64,000 bases of DNA from Rhodanobacter sp. DHB23 (GTDB lineage: Bacteria > Pseudomonadota > Gammaproteobacteria > Xanthomonadales > Rhodanobacteraceae), in assembly GCF_014842975.1 (NCBI RefSeq), contig NZ_JACYXK010000022.1, forward strand, positions 1 to 64,000, in the 5' to 3' direction. Shown here one piece after another: positions 55,185 to 64,000 of the stretch. A program made the translations under genes and the position numbers. Numbering within the stretch: position 1 is the first letter of the stretch; each line of letters begins with the position of its first letter. The notes below the pieces were generated by a model, which had not been told where the DNA came from, did not search any database, and was given only the letters and a program-made list of their open reading frames with translations.

Positions 55185-55190
55185 TTACAT
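54995..55190 (+). repeat. Family 4 tandem repeat, three units of 66-67 bases
   Basis: Units start at 54995, 55061 and 55128 with CTTGCGATCATCC. Each holds two small palindromes, GATCATCCxxGATC and GCGGCCATCCxTGGCCGC, and ends CACTTTTCA. Unit 1 is the most diverged. The third unit overlaps the TAA stop of the tlpA-like gene. The second palindrome followed by ACTTTTT looks like a weak terminator on the plus strand. Confidence 0.9.
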
Positions 55191-55712
55191 AAGCCATCGA
55201 TCGAGCGTGGTGGCGTCCAGCGGGCCGCGGTGCGTGGCGATCACGCGCCCATCGGTGTCGATCAGCACGCTGTACGGGAGTATCTCGTCGCCATCACCCC
55301 ACAACAGCGACGTGCTTGGAGACGCCATGCGGCCGAGCAGGATGGGGTAATGCACGGGATGATCGGCCAGAAAGGTACGAACACGTGCGGGATCATCCAT
55401 CGCGATTCCGAGCACGATACTGCCGTTTTCGCCGAACTTGGCTTGGGCGCGATCCAGCGCGGGCAGTTCGTCCAGACAGGGTCCGCACCAGCTTGCCCAG
55501 AAATTCAGCAGCACGCGACGGCCGCGGTAATCCGCCAGGCCATGCGTGCGGCCTTGCAGGTCCGGCAATTCAAGGAGGGGTGCTGGCTCACCAACCTGTG
55601 CCACCGTCACCCCGGCCGGCACATGCGCCAGCCGGCTCTCGTGTTGCAACCAGCCGCCCAGTGTCGCGGCCAGCACCGCCGCGACCAGGATGACGAGGTT
55701 GTCGCGGCTCAA
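55185..55712 (-). CDS. TlpA/ResA-like thiol-disulfide protein
   Basis: 175-residue periplasmic thioredoxin-fold protein with an N-terminal membrane anchor (about 5-21). The active site is Cys76-Gly-Pro-Cys79 in FWASWCGPC; the central insert and YSVLIDTDGRV with the cis-Pro loop are those of the AhpC/TSA-TlpA group. The start is TTG 55712, which overlaps the dsbD stop as TTGA, so it is probably coupled to dsbD, which would keep it reduced. It probably takes part in cytochrome maturation or periplasmic disulfide reduction. Confidence 0.88.
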   Translation of the reverse strand: MSRDNLVILVAAVLAATLGGWLQHESRLAHVPAGVTVAQVGEPAPLLELPDLQGRTHGLADYRGRRVLLNFWASWCGPCLDELPALDRAQAKFGENGSIVLGIAMDDPARVRTFLADHPVHYPILLGRMASPSTSLLWGDGDEILPYSVLIDTDGRVIATHRGPLDATTLDRWLM

Positions 55713-57898
55713 TGCGCCGCCTCATCCAGCGCCCGCTCCACCAGTGCCGTGGTCAGTACCGTGGGCAGTTGGCGGCCCTCGCCACCGCCCTTCGGGAACA
55801 CCACGTACAGCGGCACGCCCGGCGAGTGGTAGTGCTGCAGGAAGGCGGTGATCGCCGGATCCTCGTTGGTCCAGTCGCCCTTCATGTAGACCGCGCCGTC
55901 GCGCTTGAGCGCGTCATGGAAGGCGGCGCCATCCAGCACGGCGTGCTCGTTGGCCTTGCAGGTGATGCACCAGTCGGCGGTCATGTCCACGAACACGGGC
56001 GTGTTGGCGGCGCGCAGTTCGGCGAGCTTCGCCGGGCTGTACGGCACGGTGCCTTCTTGCGCCGTCGCGGTGTTCACCGTGGCCGGCAACTGTGCCAGCA
56101 GGTACAGCGGCGCCAGCGTGGCCAGTGCCAGCAGCGCGGTCAGTACGTGGTGCAGCGGGCTGCGGCCACGGCTGCGCTCGAACCACCACAGCGCCAGCGC
56201 CAGCAGCACCAGTGCTACCAGCAGCAGGCCCACCGCATCGGCGCCGCGCTGGTTGGCCAGCACCCAGGCCAGCCAGGCCGCCGTGAGATACATCGGGAAC
56301 GCCAGCACCTGCTTCAGCGTTTCCATCCAGCGCCCGGGTTTCGGCAGCCAGCGCGCCAGCGCGGGGACATAGGCGATGGCGAGGAAGGGCAAGGCCAGGC
56401 CCACGCCCAGCATGATGAAGACCAGCAACGCGTGCACGGCCGGCGCGGCGAAGGCATAGGCCAGCGCGCCGCCCATGAAGGGGGCGGTGCAGGGGCTGGC
56501 CACCACGACGGCGAGCACGCCGGTGAAGAAGTCGCCGGCCACGCCGCCGCGATTGGCCAGCGAGCTGCCGGCGTTGCCCAGCGAGGCGCCGAACTGCACC
56601 ACGCCAGACATCGACAGGCCCAGCGCGAAGATCACGCAGGCCAGCACCGCCACCAGCAGCGGCTGCTGCAACTGCGTGCCCCAGCCCAGCGCATGGCCGG
56701 CCGAACGCAACGCGAGGATACCGATACCCAGCGCCAGGAAGCTCGCCAGCACGCCGGCGGTATAGGCCAGCGCATGGAGGCGCCGGCGCGCGGGGTTCTC
56801 GCCGCTTTCCAGCAGGCTAACCGCCTTCAGCGAGAGCACCGGCAGCACGCAGGGCATCAGGTTGAGGATCAGCCCGCCGCCCAGCGCCAGCAGCAACGCG
56901 GCGAGCAGGCTGGTCTGCAGCGGGCCGGTGGGCGTGGCCGCGCCCGTGCCCGATGCGACAACGCCTTGGGCCGCCGCGCCGCCGGCGAGATCGATGATGG
57001 CGTCGCGCGTCATCGGCGGGTAGCACACGCCGCCGTCCTTGCAGCCGAGGAAGCTTGCTTCCAGCGTCACTTGCCGGCGGCCCGCGGTGTTGCCTTCGAT
57101 CGCGACGGGCAGTTCGAGATCGCCGAAGTACACCGTCACCGTGCCGAACTGCGCATCCGGATGCTGCACGCCACCCGCCGGCCACGCGGGTGCGCCGAGC
57201 TTCAGGCCATCGGCATCCTTCAGCTTGAGCGTGATGTGGTTGCGATAGACGTAGTAGTCCTTCGGCATCGTCCAGCGCAGCAGCAGGTGCTGTGCGTCCT
57301 GTGCGAGCGCGGAGAACTGGAAGGCCTGCTCCTGCGGCAACGGCTCGGACGATGCGCTGTTTCCGCTACCGCCCAACTGCTGCAACGCATTGCCCAGGTT
57401 GTTGCCTGCAGCGGGCGTTGCGGCGGCGGCAGGCAGCGGCAGGTCGAGCTGTTCGGTATGCGGCGGATAGCAGATCTTCGGCTCCACCTCGTGGCAGCCC
57501 TGGTACTGCACGCTGAGCACGGGATGCGTGGTGCCGGGCGCCACGGTGTAGGGAATGCTGGCGTCGACGGAGTGGTGGTAGGTCTCGACCGGGCCGAGGT
57601 AGGGATCGACGTGTTTCTCGCCGGCCGGCAGTTGCGCCTCGCCCAGCGTGACGCCGGGGCCGGCGGTGAACTTCATGCGGCCACGGTAGAGGTAGTAGTC
57701 CTGCGCGATCACCCAGTGCAGCTTGAGCGTGCCTGGCGTGCCGGCATCGGCACTGAGCTTGTAGGCCTCGGTCACCGGCAGGATGTTGTCGTCCTGCGTC
57801 TGGGCGAACGCGGCGGGTGCCAGCAGGCAGCACAGGCCAAGCAGCAGGAAGGCCAGTCCGGGCAGGCGGGCGGCCACACGGCCGGTGATGAGGCGCAT
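55709..57898 (-). CDS. dsbD: Thiol:disulfide interchange protein DsbD
   Basis: 729-residue inner-membrane electron carrier that moves reducing power from thioredoxin to the periplasm. A signal peptide is followed by two N-terminal alpha-type beta domains (the single domain appears duplicated, about 30-165 and 180-310, each with a CxxxxxxxCYPP motif). The eight-helix beta domain has LNLMPCVLPVLSLK and SPCTAPFMGGAL cysteines. The C-terminal thioredoxin domain has DMTADWCITCK. It is longer than E. coli DsbD (565) because of the extra N-terminal domain. Confidence 0.92.
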   Translation of the reverse strand: MRLITGRVAARLPGLAFLLLGLCCLLAPAAFAQTQDDNILPVTEAYKLSADAGTPGTLKLHWVIAQDYYLYRGRMKFTAGPGVTLGEAQLPAGEKHVDPYLGPVETYHHSVDASIPYTVAPGTTHPVLSVQYQGCHEVEPKICYPPHTEQLDLPLPAAAATPAAGNNLGNALQQLGGSGNSASSEPLPQEQAFQFSALAQDAQHLLLRWTMPKDYYVYRNHITLKLKDADGLKLGAPAWPAGGVQHPDAQFGTVTVYFGDLELPVAIEGNTAGRRQVTLEASFLGCKDGGVCYPPMTRDAIIDLAGGAAAQGVVASGTGAATPTGPLQTSLLAALLLALGGGLILNLMPCVLPVLSLKAVSLLESGENPARRRLHALAYTAGVLASFLALGIGILALRSAGHALGWGTQLQQPLLVAVLACVIFALGLSMSGVVQFGASLGNAGSSLANRGGVAGDFFTGVLAVVVASPCTAPFMGGALAYAFAAPAVHALLVFIMLGVGLALPFLAIAYVPALARWLPKPGRWMETLKQVLAFPMYLTAAWLAWVLANQRGADAVGLLLVALVLLALALWWFERSRGRSPLHHVLTALLALATLAPLYLLAQLPATVNTATAQEGTVPYSPAKLAELRAANTPVFVDMTADWCITCKANEHAVLDGAAFHDALKRDGAVYMKGDWTNEDPAITAFLQHYHSPGVPLYVVFPKGGGEGRQLPTVLTTALVERALDEAAH

Positions 57899-57968
57899 CG
57901 CGGTTCCAGTGGTGCAGCGGGGAAAGCCATTATGGATCATGCTGCACTGGCTTCCGTGTGCTGCGGCT

Positions 57969-58865
57969 TCATGTTTCTCCGGTCGCCAGCGACGGTGCCT
58001 TGCGGCGCGCGTGGATCAGGCCGGTGGTGAGCGCCGTGCCCAGCAGGATCACCGCGCAACCGCCGAGCATGCGCGCACTCACCGGCTCGCCCAACAGCAA
58101 TGCCCCCCAAAGCACGCCGAAGGCCGGTATCAGGTAGGGGATCACCATGATCCGAGCCGCGCCGACCCGCGCCAGCACCTGGAAGAACAGTACGTAGGCC
58201 AGCGCCGTGCACAGCACGGCCAGCCCCGCTGCCGCCAGCCAGGCCTGCGGCGGCGGGGTCTGCGCCGGCCAGAACAGCAGGGTCGGCGGCAACAGCAGCA
58301 GCGCGGCGACCATATGGCTGCCGACCGTCACCACCAGCGGCGTCACGTGGGCCAGGCGCAGGTGCGTGTAGTGCACCACGTAGCCGTACAGCGCGGTGGC
58401 GGTCACGCCGGCGAGCAGTGCCAAACCGGCGCCCGGCCCCAGTGCGAGACTGCCTTCGGCCAGCCAGACCACACCGGCAAAGCCGACCACCAAGCCGGCA
58501 CTGCGCCAGGCATCCAGCCGCTGGCCCAGCCAGAGCCAGCCGACCAGGGCGGCGAACATCGGCGTTATGCCGTCGATGATCGAAGCCAGTCCGGCTGGCA
58601 GGCTGCGCGAGGCAAAGGTGAACAGCGCGAAGGGCAGCGCCGAATTGGTCAATCCGACCACGGCGATCGGCCACCAGTGCGCGCGCCATTCGGCCCGGCG
58701 CTGGCGCGAGGCCAGCAGCGGCAGGAAGCAGAGTGCCGCGCCGATCGCGCGCAGGCCGGCCAGCGGCAGCGCGCCGAAGGCACCGGCGCCCATCCGCATG
58801 AACAGGAACGAGCCGCCCCACAGGGCGCCCAGCGACAGCAGCACGGCGTAGTCGGTCTTCTTCAT
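57969..58865 (-). CDS. EamA/DMT family transporter
   Basis: 298-residue inner-membrane protein with about ten helices in two EamA repeats (first SLGALWGGSFLFMRMGAGAF, second from about residue 150). The family exports metabolites such as amino acids or purines; the substrate is unknown. It starts at ATG 58865, and its stop is 70 bases from the dsbD start on the same strand. Confidence 0.88.
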   Translation of the reverse strand: MKKTDYAVLLSLGALWGGSFLFMRMGAGAFGALPLAGLRAIGAALCFLPLLASRQRRAEWRAHWWPIAVVGLTNSALPFALFTFASRSLPAGLASIIDGITPMFAALVGWLWLGQRLDAWRSAGLVVGFAGVVWLAEGSLALGPGAGLALLAGVTATALYGYVVHYTHLRLAHVTPLVVTVGSHMVAALLLLPPTLLFWPAQTPPPQAWLAAAGLAVLCTALAYVLFFQVLARVGAARIMVIPYLIPAFGVLWGALLLGEPVSARMLGGCAVILLGTALTTGLIHARRKAPSLATGET

Positions 58866-58950
58866 CTTGATTGGGGCGGCAACGGGAGCACACAGTTTGC
58901 CGCGGTGCCACTGACAAGGGCTGTCAGCAGTCTTCGGCCGCGCCGCGCAC

Positions 58951-59253
58951 TCAGTCCAGATAGGCCGCATGCCCATGCTCGATCGGCAGCGCGATCAGCT
59001 CGGGCAGTTCATAGGGGTGCAGTTCCAGCAGGCGCGCCTTGAGCACCTCGAAGCGTGGGGTCGTGGTCTTGATCAGCAGCAGCTCCTCGCCCTCGGCATG
59101 CACTTCCCCCTGCCAGCGATAGGTGGAAAGCACGCCCGGCAGGCGGTTGACGCAGGCAGCGAGTCGTTCTCCTACCAACGTTTCGGCCAGCTTTTGCGCG
59201 CTGGCGGCGTCAGGGCAGGTGCACAGGCACAGCAGGATGGCGGGGGTGGACAT
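58951..59253 (-). CDS. cutA: Divalent-cation tolerance protein CutA
   Basis: 100-residue trimeric CutA1-type protein. LLCLCTCPD, GERLAACVNRLPGVLSTYRWQGEV and ELPELIALPIEHGHAAYLD are the core segments. It ends directly after AAYLD, where most family members carry another ~10 residues (YLDWI...), so the C-terminus looks clipped. Its position between dsbD and groES is common. Confidence 0.9.
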   Translation of the reverse strand: MSTPAILLCLCTCPDAASAQKLAETLVGERLAACVNRLPGVLSTYRWQGEVHAEGEELLLIKTTTPRFEVLKARLLELHPYELPELIALPIEHGHAAYLD

Positions 59254-59386
59254 GGCGGCGACGACCGGATTGGGCGATCCACGGTAGCAGAGGCCTCTTG
59301 AAAGCCTCTCCCGCCGGATCCATCCGCCGCTCCGGGCTGGCCCCGAACCCGCCGGACCGGGCTCGTCGTCACTTGCAGTCGGGGGC

Positions 59387-59414
59387 CTTGAATCGCCAGA
59401 ATTGGCACTCATCT
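59387..59414 (+). promoter_or_regulatory. Putative heat-shock promoter of groES
   Basis: CTTGAA, 14 bases, ACTCATCT: a fair match to the sigma-32 pattern, overlapping the CIRCE element on its right. Its position about 80 bases before groES is suitable. Confidence 0.5.
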
Positions 59415-59428
59415 TTGCCGAGTGCTAA
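59402..59428. promoter_or_regulatory. CIRCE operator for HrcA
   Basis: TTGGCACTC, nine bases, GAGTGCTAA: the classic inverted repeat with a single mismatch, 65 bases before the groES start. HrcA repression of groESL is the expected control. Confidence 0.93.
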
Positions 59429-59493
59429 CAGCGGCCCGCGCGCCGGCCTGTCAGCCCTCGACCTTTTTCATCACCGAAGCTTGGGAGCCACCC

Positions 59494-59787
59494 ATGAGCA
59501 AACTGCGTCCGCTGCACGACCGCGTCATCGTCAAGCGCCTGGAAGAGGAGCGCGTCTCCGCCGGCGGCATCGTCATCCCCGACAGCGCCACCGAGAAGCC
59601 CACCCGCGGCAAGGTGATCGCCGCCGGTACCGGCCGCATCCTGGAAGACGGCAACGTCCGCCCGATGTCGCTGAAGGAAGGCGACGTGGTGCTGTTCGGC
59701 AAGTACGCCGGCCAGGAAATCAAGATCGACGGCGAAGAGCTGGTCTTCCTGAAGGAAGACGACATCGTGGCGGTGATCGAGGGCTGA
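59494..59787 (+). CDS. groES: Co-chaperonin GroES
   Basis: 97-residue lid of the GroEL chamber. [19 protein letters not shown], the mobile loop (about 16-32), and [22 protein letters not shown] and [24 protein letters not shown] are diagnostic. It begins at ATG 59494. It is 102 bases before groEL, under one CIRCE-controlled promoter. Confidence 0.98.
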   Translation: MSKLRPLHDRVIVKRLEEERVSAGGIVIPDSATEKPTRGKVIAAGTGRILEDGNVRPMSLKEGDVVLFGKYAGQEIKIDGEELVFLKEDDIVAVIEG

Positions 59788-59877
59788 GCGCGCCACCCGC
59801 GCCCGCCCGTCGCCGGAAGCTTGCTCCGGCAATGCTTTCGAAACGACAGACCCCTTTCCTTATTTCAAAATTTTTGA

Positions 59878-61533
<1,656 letters not shown>

Positions 61534-61560
61534 TCCGGCCCACCGCTGCACGCAAGTCGA

Positions 61561-61585
61561 AAAACCCCGCCATGGCGGGGTTTTT
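61561..61585 (+). terminator. Intrinsic terminator of groESL
   Basis: AAAACCCCGC, loop CATG, GCGGGGTTTTT, 28 bases after the groEL stop. The flanking A and T runs allow use in both directions. Confidence 0.93.
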
Positions 61586-61628
61586 CTTTGGCTGCGTTGT
61601 CGTTATCTCAGTGCAGACGTCTGCAGCA

Positions 61629-62105
61629 TCACTGCCACTTTTCCATCTCGTCTACGATGATGTATTCGAGTTGCTCTTCAGGGCTCACGCCGGTTCCGTT
61701 CAAGAGTTCTTCTGCCCATTCGCGACCAAACCTTTCGGTGATGTCGTAGAGCCAAACACCACTGAATTCCTCCGCATCCATGCGGCGCCAACGCTCGGAT
61801 AGCATCGGTGCGTGACGGATCACTTCGTCGATGAAGCCCATGTAGCCATCGTATGCATCAAGGGACTCGCCATGATGCTCCTTGAGAGTATCGGCGGCTC
61901 CCAATGCGAGGAAGGCGATTTCCTCGGCAAGGGATTCATCGAACTTGGCGGAGCTTGCTGCCTCGCGCTTTTCCAGCTTCGCTAGTGCGTCGGCAGGTGT
62001 CGTTCCGAAGGCGTATTCCTCGCCATCACCTCTTTCAGCGTAGTAGTGGGCGCTCGCCGCAGCACGCCAGTTTGGGCCGACAGGGCCAATGGTGATGTTC
62101 TTCAT
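61629..62105 (-). CDS. Acidic protein of unknown function, partner of the HNH gene
   Basis: 158 residues, acidic, with no signal peptide or membrane helix. The first ~55 residues (MKNITIGPVGPNW...FGTTPADALAKLEKRE) are weakly like a HicB-type small fold; the rest is mostly helical and Trp/Glu-rich. I recognise no family. ATG 62105 overlaps the stop of the HNH gene (TCAT on the plus strand), so the two are coupled, the HNH gene first. An immunity or accessory role is inferred from that layout only. The gene is less GC-rich than the flanking ones. Confidence 0.65.
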   Translation of the reverse strand: MKNITIGPVGPNWRAAASAHYYAERGDGEEYAFGTTPADALAKLEKREAASSAKFDESLAEEIAFLALGAADTLKEHHGESLDAYDGYMGFIDEVIRHAPMLSERWRRMDAEEFSGVWLYDITERFGREWAEELLNGTGVSPEEQLEYIIVDEMEKWQ

Positions 62106-62923
62106 GTCTGGCCTCCCAGCATGGTTGCTCGGTGACTGTGGGTGAAAGCAGGGTCTGGCCTGAACCGTTCCGGCAATTCGATCGGACGGCCATCGAGTGG
62201 CCAGAACACTTCCTGTAGGAACGCATCCTTGCTTGCCTTCAGTTGGTCGGACAGCACGATTCGGTTTTCGTCGGTTAGCGAGAACAGGTGTTGGTCGAAC
62301 GCCTTGTCGTGGATCGCCGAGAGGCATAGCCCGTTGCTGGGATTCAAGCGATTCGCCTTGTCCTCGCGCCACGGCACGATGTGGCTGGCGACGAGCAGGC
62401 GCGTGTTGCTGACACCCGAGATGCAGCATCGTCCGCGATAGCTGGCGAGCACGGCGCGGCGGAAGAAGTTTTGCTTGATGCGCTGCTGCACGAGGGCTTG
62501 TCGAGTAGCGCCGGTGTAGTCGTCGAGCGCGAAAGCGTCGTCGGCTTCGCGAGGAGCCTCGCTGTGCAAGCCATGTTCGCGCAACAGGTGCTGGCGGAGT
62601 TGTTCGCACTCGATGGCGAGGCGTTCCCAATCGGCGTGGAACTCATCCCAGATCTCGCGATCCAGCGTGGATGCGCCGCTCAGTCCCTTGCGTCCCGTGC
62701 CGGTGATCGATGGGTCGAGGCTGGCGAAGTTGACCAGCTTCATCGCCAGCGCACTCGGCGTGCGACCGATCAGCTTGGCCAGTTCGATGATCTGCGGGTT
62801 CTTGCTGTGCAGCTTGCCGAATGGCGTCTGGCAGTAGTAGACGAACGCGAGCTTGAGTTGCTCGGGCGTCCAATTGCCCTTGTTGGAAAACGCGCCGGGC
62901 GAAAACTTGATGGTGTCAGGCAT
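62102..62923 (-). CDS. HNH endonuclease
   Basis: 273 residues. An N-terminal helical domain, probably DNA-binding (about 1-110), is followed by a helical linker and an HNH nuclease domain near the C-terminus: CCISGVSNTRLLVASHIVPW, then NPSNGLCLSAIHDKAFD. His, Asn and His are all present. This form occurs alone or beside restriction-modification genes; no methylase is visible here. ATG 62923 has AAGGA 7 nt upstream. Base composition is less GC-rich than the core genes, suggesting acquisition. Confidence 0.85.
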   Translation of the reverse strand: MPDTIKFSPGAFSNKGNWTPEQLKLAFVYYCQTPFGKLHSKNPQIIELAKLIGRTPSALAMKLVNFASLDPSITGTGRKGLSGASTLDREIWDEFHADWERLAIECEQLRQHLLREHGLHSEAPREADDAFALDDYTGATRQALVQQRIKQNFFRRAVLASYRGRCCISGVSNTRLLVASHIVPWREDKANRLNPSNGLCLSAIHDKAFDQHLFSLTDENRIVLSDQLKASKDAFLQEVFWPLDGRPIELPERFRPDPAFTHSHRATMLGGQT

Positions 62924-63064
62924 GGCGACTTCCTTGGCAGCAAGCCTGCATCCTGGCACTTCGTGGTGTCGCCGACTACCTGGCGTGCGATGCGCCGGGT
63001 GTCGCCTGAATTCGCCGTGGATGGCCCCGGAACCCGTTCAATGCCGCCGCATCGCCGATGTGGC

Positions 63065-64000
63065 TCAGGGGCGTGCGGTCACCGGCGTGGAAGCGGGGGC
63101 GTGCACCATGCTGGATGGTGTTGTCGCCACGGATGCCGCGCTGGTCGTCGCGGCCGGCGTTGGCGCGGCGGGTTTTCCCAGCACCTTCGCCAGCAGCGGT
63201 TGCAGCTTCCGGTTCATGCGCAACTGCTCGACACTGGCCATGGACTGGTCGAGTTGGCGGGTGGCGTCGCTTTCGTCGGGTTGCGGTGCGCCGGGGGCTC
63301 GGGTGAGCGCGGCGAGCTTCGGGCCGAGCTGCTGGGTGAGTGCGTAATAGGCGTCGTCGTGGATGCCCGCGGCGGCGAGCAGCTCGCCGGGCATCAGCCA
63401 TGCGGCGGTGTCCTCGTGCACCGGTTGCGCGGTGCTGCGCGGATCGACCAGCAACCACGTGCCGGGCTGGGCGAGCATGTCGCCGCCGTCGACGAAGCCG
63501 TTGCTGCGATAGAACTCGGTGAGCGCGGGCAGGTGGTCGCCGTAGAACAGCAGCAGGGTGGGGCGCTGGCGCCTGGCGAGCGCATCGGCGAGGCGGCCCA
63601 GTTCCTGGTCGGCGTGCTGCATGTGGTAGAGGTAGTTCTGCACCTCCACCTTGTCCTTGCCGTCGATGCCCGCGGGCACCGCGATGGCGTCTCGCGCGGC
63701 GGTGTCCTTCGGCTCCACGTCATAGGGGCCGTGCGCCTCGATGCTGATGGCGAAGATGAATTGCGGCGGCCCGTTGTCCTTGAGCTGGCTCAGGATCTCG
63801 TCGGTCATCGCGCTGTCGGCCATGTACTTGCCGTCGTTCGGCGCGTCGCGCGGGAAATCCGCCTGCGACACGAAGCGCTGGAAGCCCAGCGCCTTGAACG
63901 CGGTGTTGCGGTTCCAGAACGTGGGGTCGTTGCCGTGCACCGCCACCGTTGCGTAGCCGTGCGCGTCCAGCACGTGGACGAGGCTGGGTACTTCCTTGCG
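63065..64000 (-). CDS. LTA synthase/sulfatase-family protein, 3' part
   Basis: Last ~311 residues of an alkaline-phosphatase-superfamily enzyme like those that transfer phosphoglycerol or phosphoethanolamine to cell-envelope glycans. The segments HGNDPTFWNRNTAFKALGF, FIFAISIEAHGPYD and LLLFYGDHLPAL (metal-ligand Asp and His) match the group. Frame from the window edge is RKEVPSLVHVLDAHGY. The start is outside the window. The C-terminal ~90 residues are a Thr/Ala/Pro-rich tail of low complexity. Confidence 0.85.
   Translation of the reverse strand, partial: RKEVPSLVHVLDAHGYATVAVHGNDPTFWNRNTAFKALGFQRFVSQADFPRDAPNDGKYMADSAMTDEILSQLKDNGPPQFIFAISIEAHGPYDVEPKDTAARDAIAVPAGIDGKDKVEVQNYLYHMQHADQELGRLADALARRQRPTLLLFYGDHLPALTEFYRSNGFVDGGDMLAQPGTWLLVDPRSTAQPVHEDTAAWLMPGELLAAAGIHDDAYYALTQQLGPKLAALTRAPGAPQPDESDATRQLDQSMASVEQLRMNRKLQPLLAKVLGKPAAPTPAATTSAASVATTPSSMVHAPASTPVTARP

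Noticed and set aside
54995-55190. CRISPR array
   Set aside because: The units are tandem with no unique spacers, are internally palindromic at two sites, and no cas genes are near.
61629-62923. Type II restriction-modification system
   Set aside because: Only the nuclease is present; no methylase is visible in the window, although one could lie elsewhere.

Overview
The window reads as one stretch of chromosome from a high-GC gammaproteobacterium of the Xanthomonadales/Lysobacterales, most likely Rhodanobacteraceae (Rhodanobacter, Dyella, Frateuria and Luteibacter are candidates). Support comes from the DSF quorum-sensing genes rpfF, rpfC and rpfG, the gene order purH-fis-DUF3426-prmA-accC-accB-aroQ, a thiS-thiG-trmB block, a groESL operon with a CIRCE operator, and many short palindromic dispersed repeats of the xanthomonad kind. 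The family is an inference from gene content and order; no database was searched.

Layout. 1-0.5 kb: 5' part of a wecA-type glycosyl-1-phosphate transferase, less GC-rich than the rest. 0.8-7 kb: SLC13-type transporter, trmB, thiG, thiS and a large secreted FecR/DUF6600-like protein, all on the minus strand. 7.3-11.2 kb: tRNA-Gly(CCC), a retropepsin-like protein with rimK, then a two-component system. 11.2-15.8 kb: small membrane protein, srkA, two hotdog thioesterases, an Fe-S flavoreductase, a cysteine-less rhodanese and a lipoprotein. 15.9-30.2 kb: protein and peptide breakdown (DUF885 peptidase, M24 Xaa-Pro peptidase, PAS-AraC regulator, DPP4, Oar-like TonB receptor, S53 protease), then a trans-3-hydroxyproline dehydratase/reductase pair. 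30.4-32.8 kb: two tandem GH27 alpha-galactosidases. 33-36.2 kb: hemD-hemX-hemY. 36.4-40.6 kb: rpfF converging on rpfG-rpfC. 40.8-47.8 kb: GNAT acetyltransferase, uvrD, small membrane protein, polA, DUF2782 protein. 47.9-54.9 kb: purH, fis, DUF3426, prmA, accC, accB, aroQ. 55.2-61.5 kb: tlpA-like gene, dsbD, EamA transporter, cutA, groES, groEL. 61.6-64 kb: a less GC-rich HNH-nuclease/partner pair and the 3' part of an alkaline-phosphatase-fold (LTA synthase-like) protein.

Two themes stand out. First, the 15.9-30.2 kb block holds nearly all the steps one would expect for using proline-rich or collagen-like protein: a secreted S53 endopeptidase, an outer-membrane receptor, DPP4, a Xaa-Pro peptidase, a DUF885 peptidase, and conversion of trans-3-hydroxy-L-proline to proline. 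Second, at least four families of short palindromic repeats have shaped the locus. They supply stop codons to two genes, sit in frame inside uvrD (twice) and polA (once), and fill the whole accB-accC gap with a unit that carries a four-helix-bundle (S23/IVP-type) gene between inverted copies of the same repeat found in uvrD. That last unit is the best candidate here for an undescribed mobile or domesticated element.
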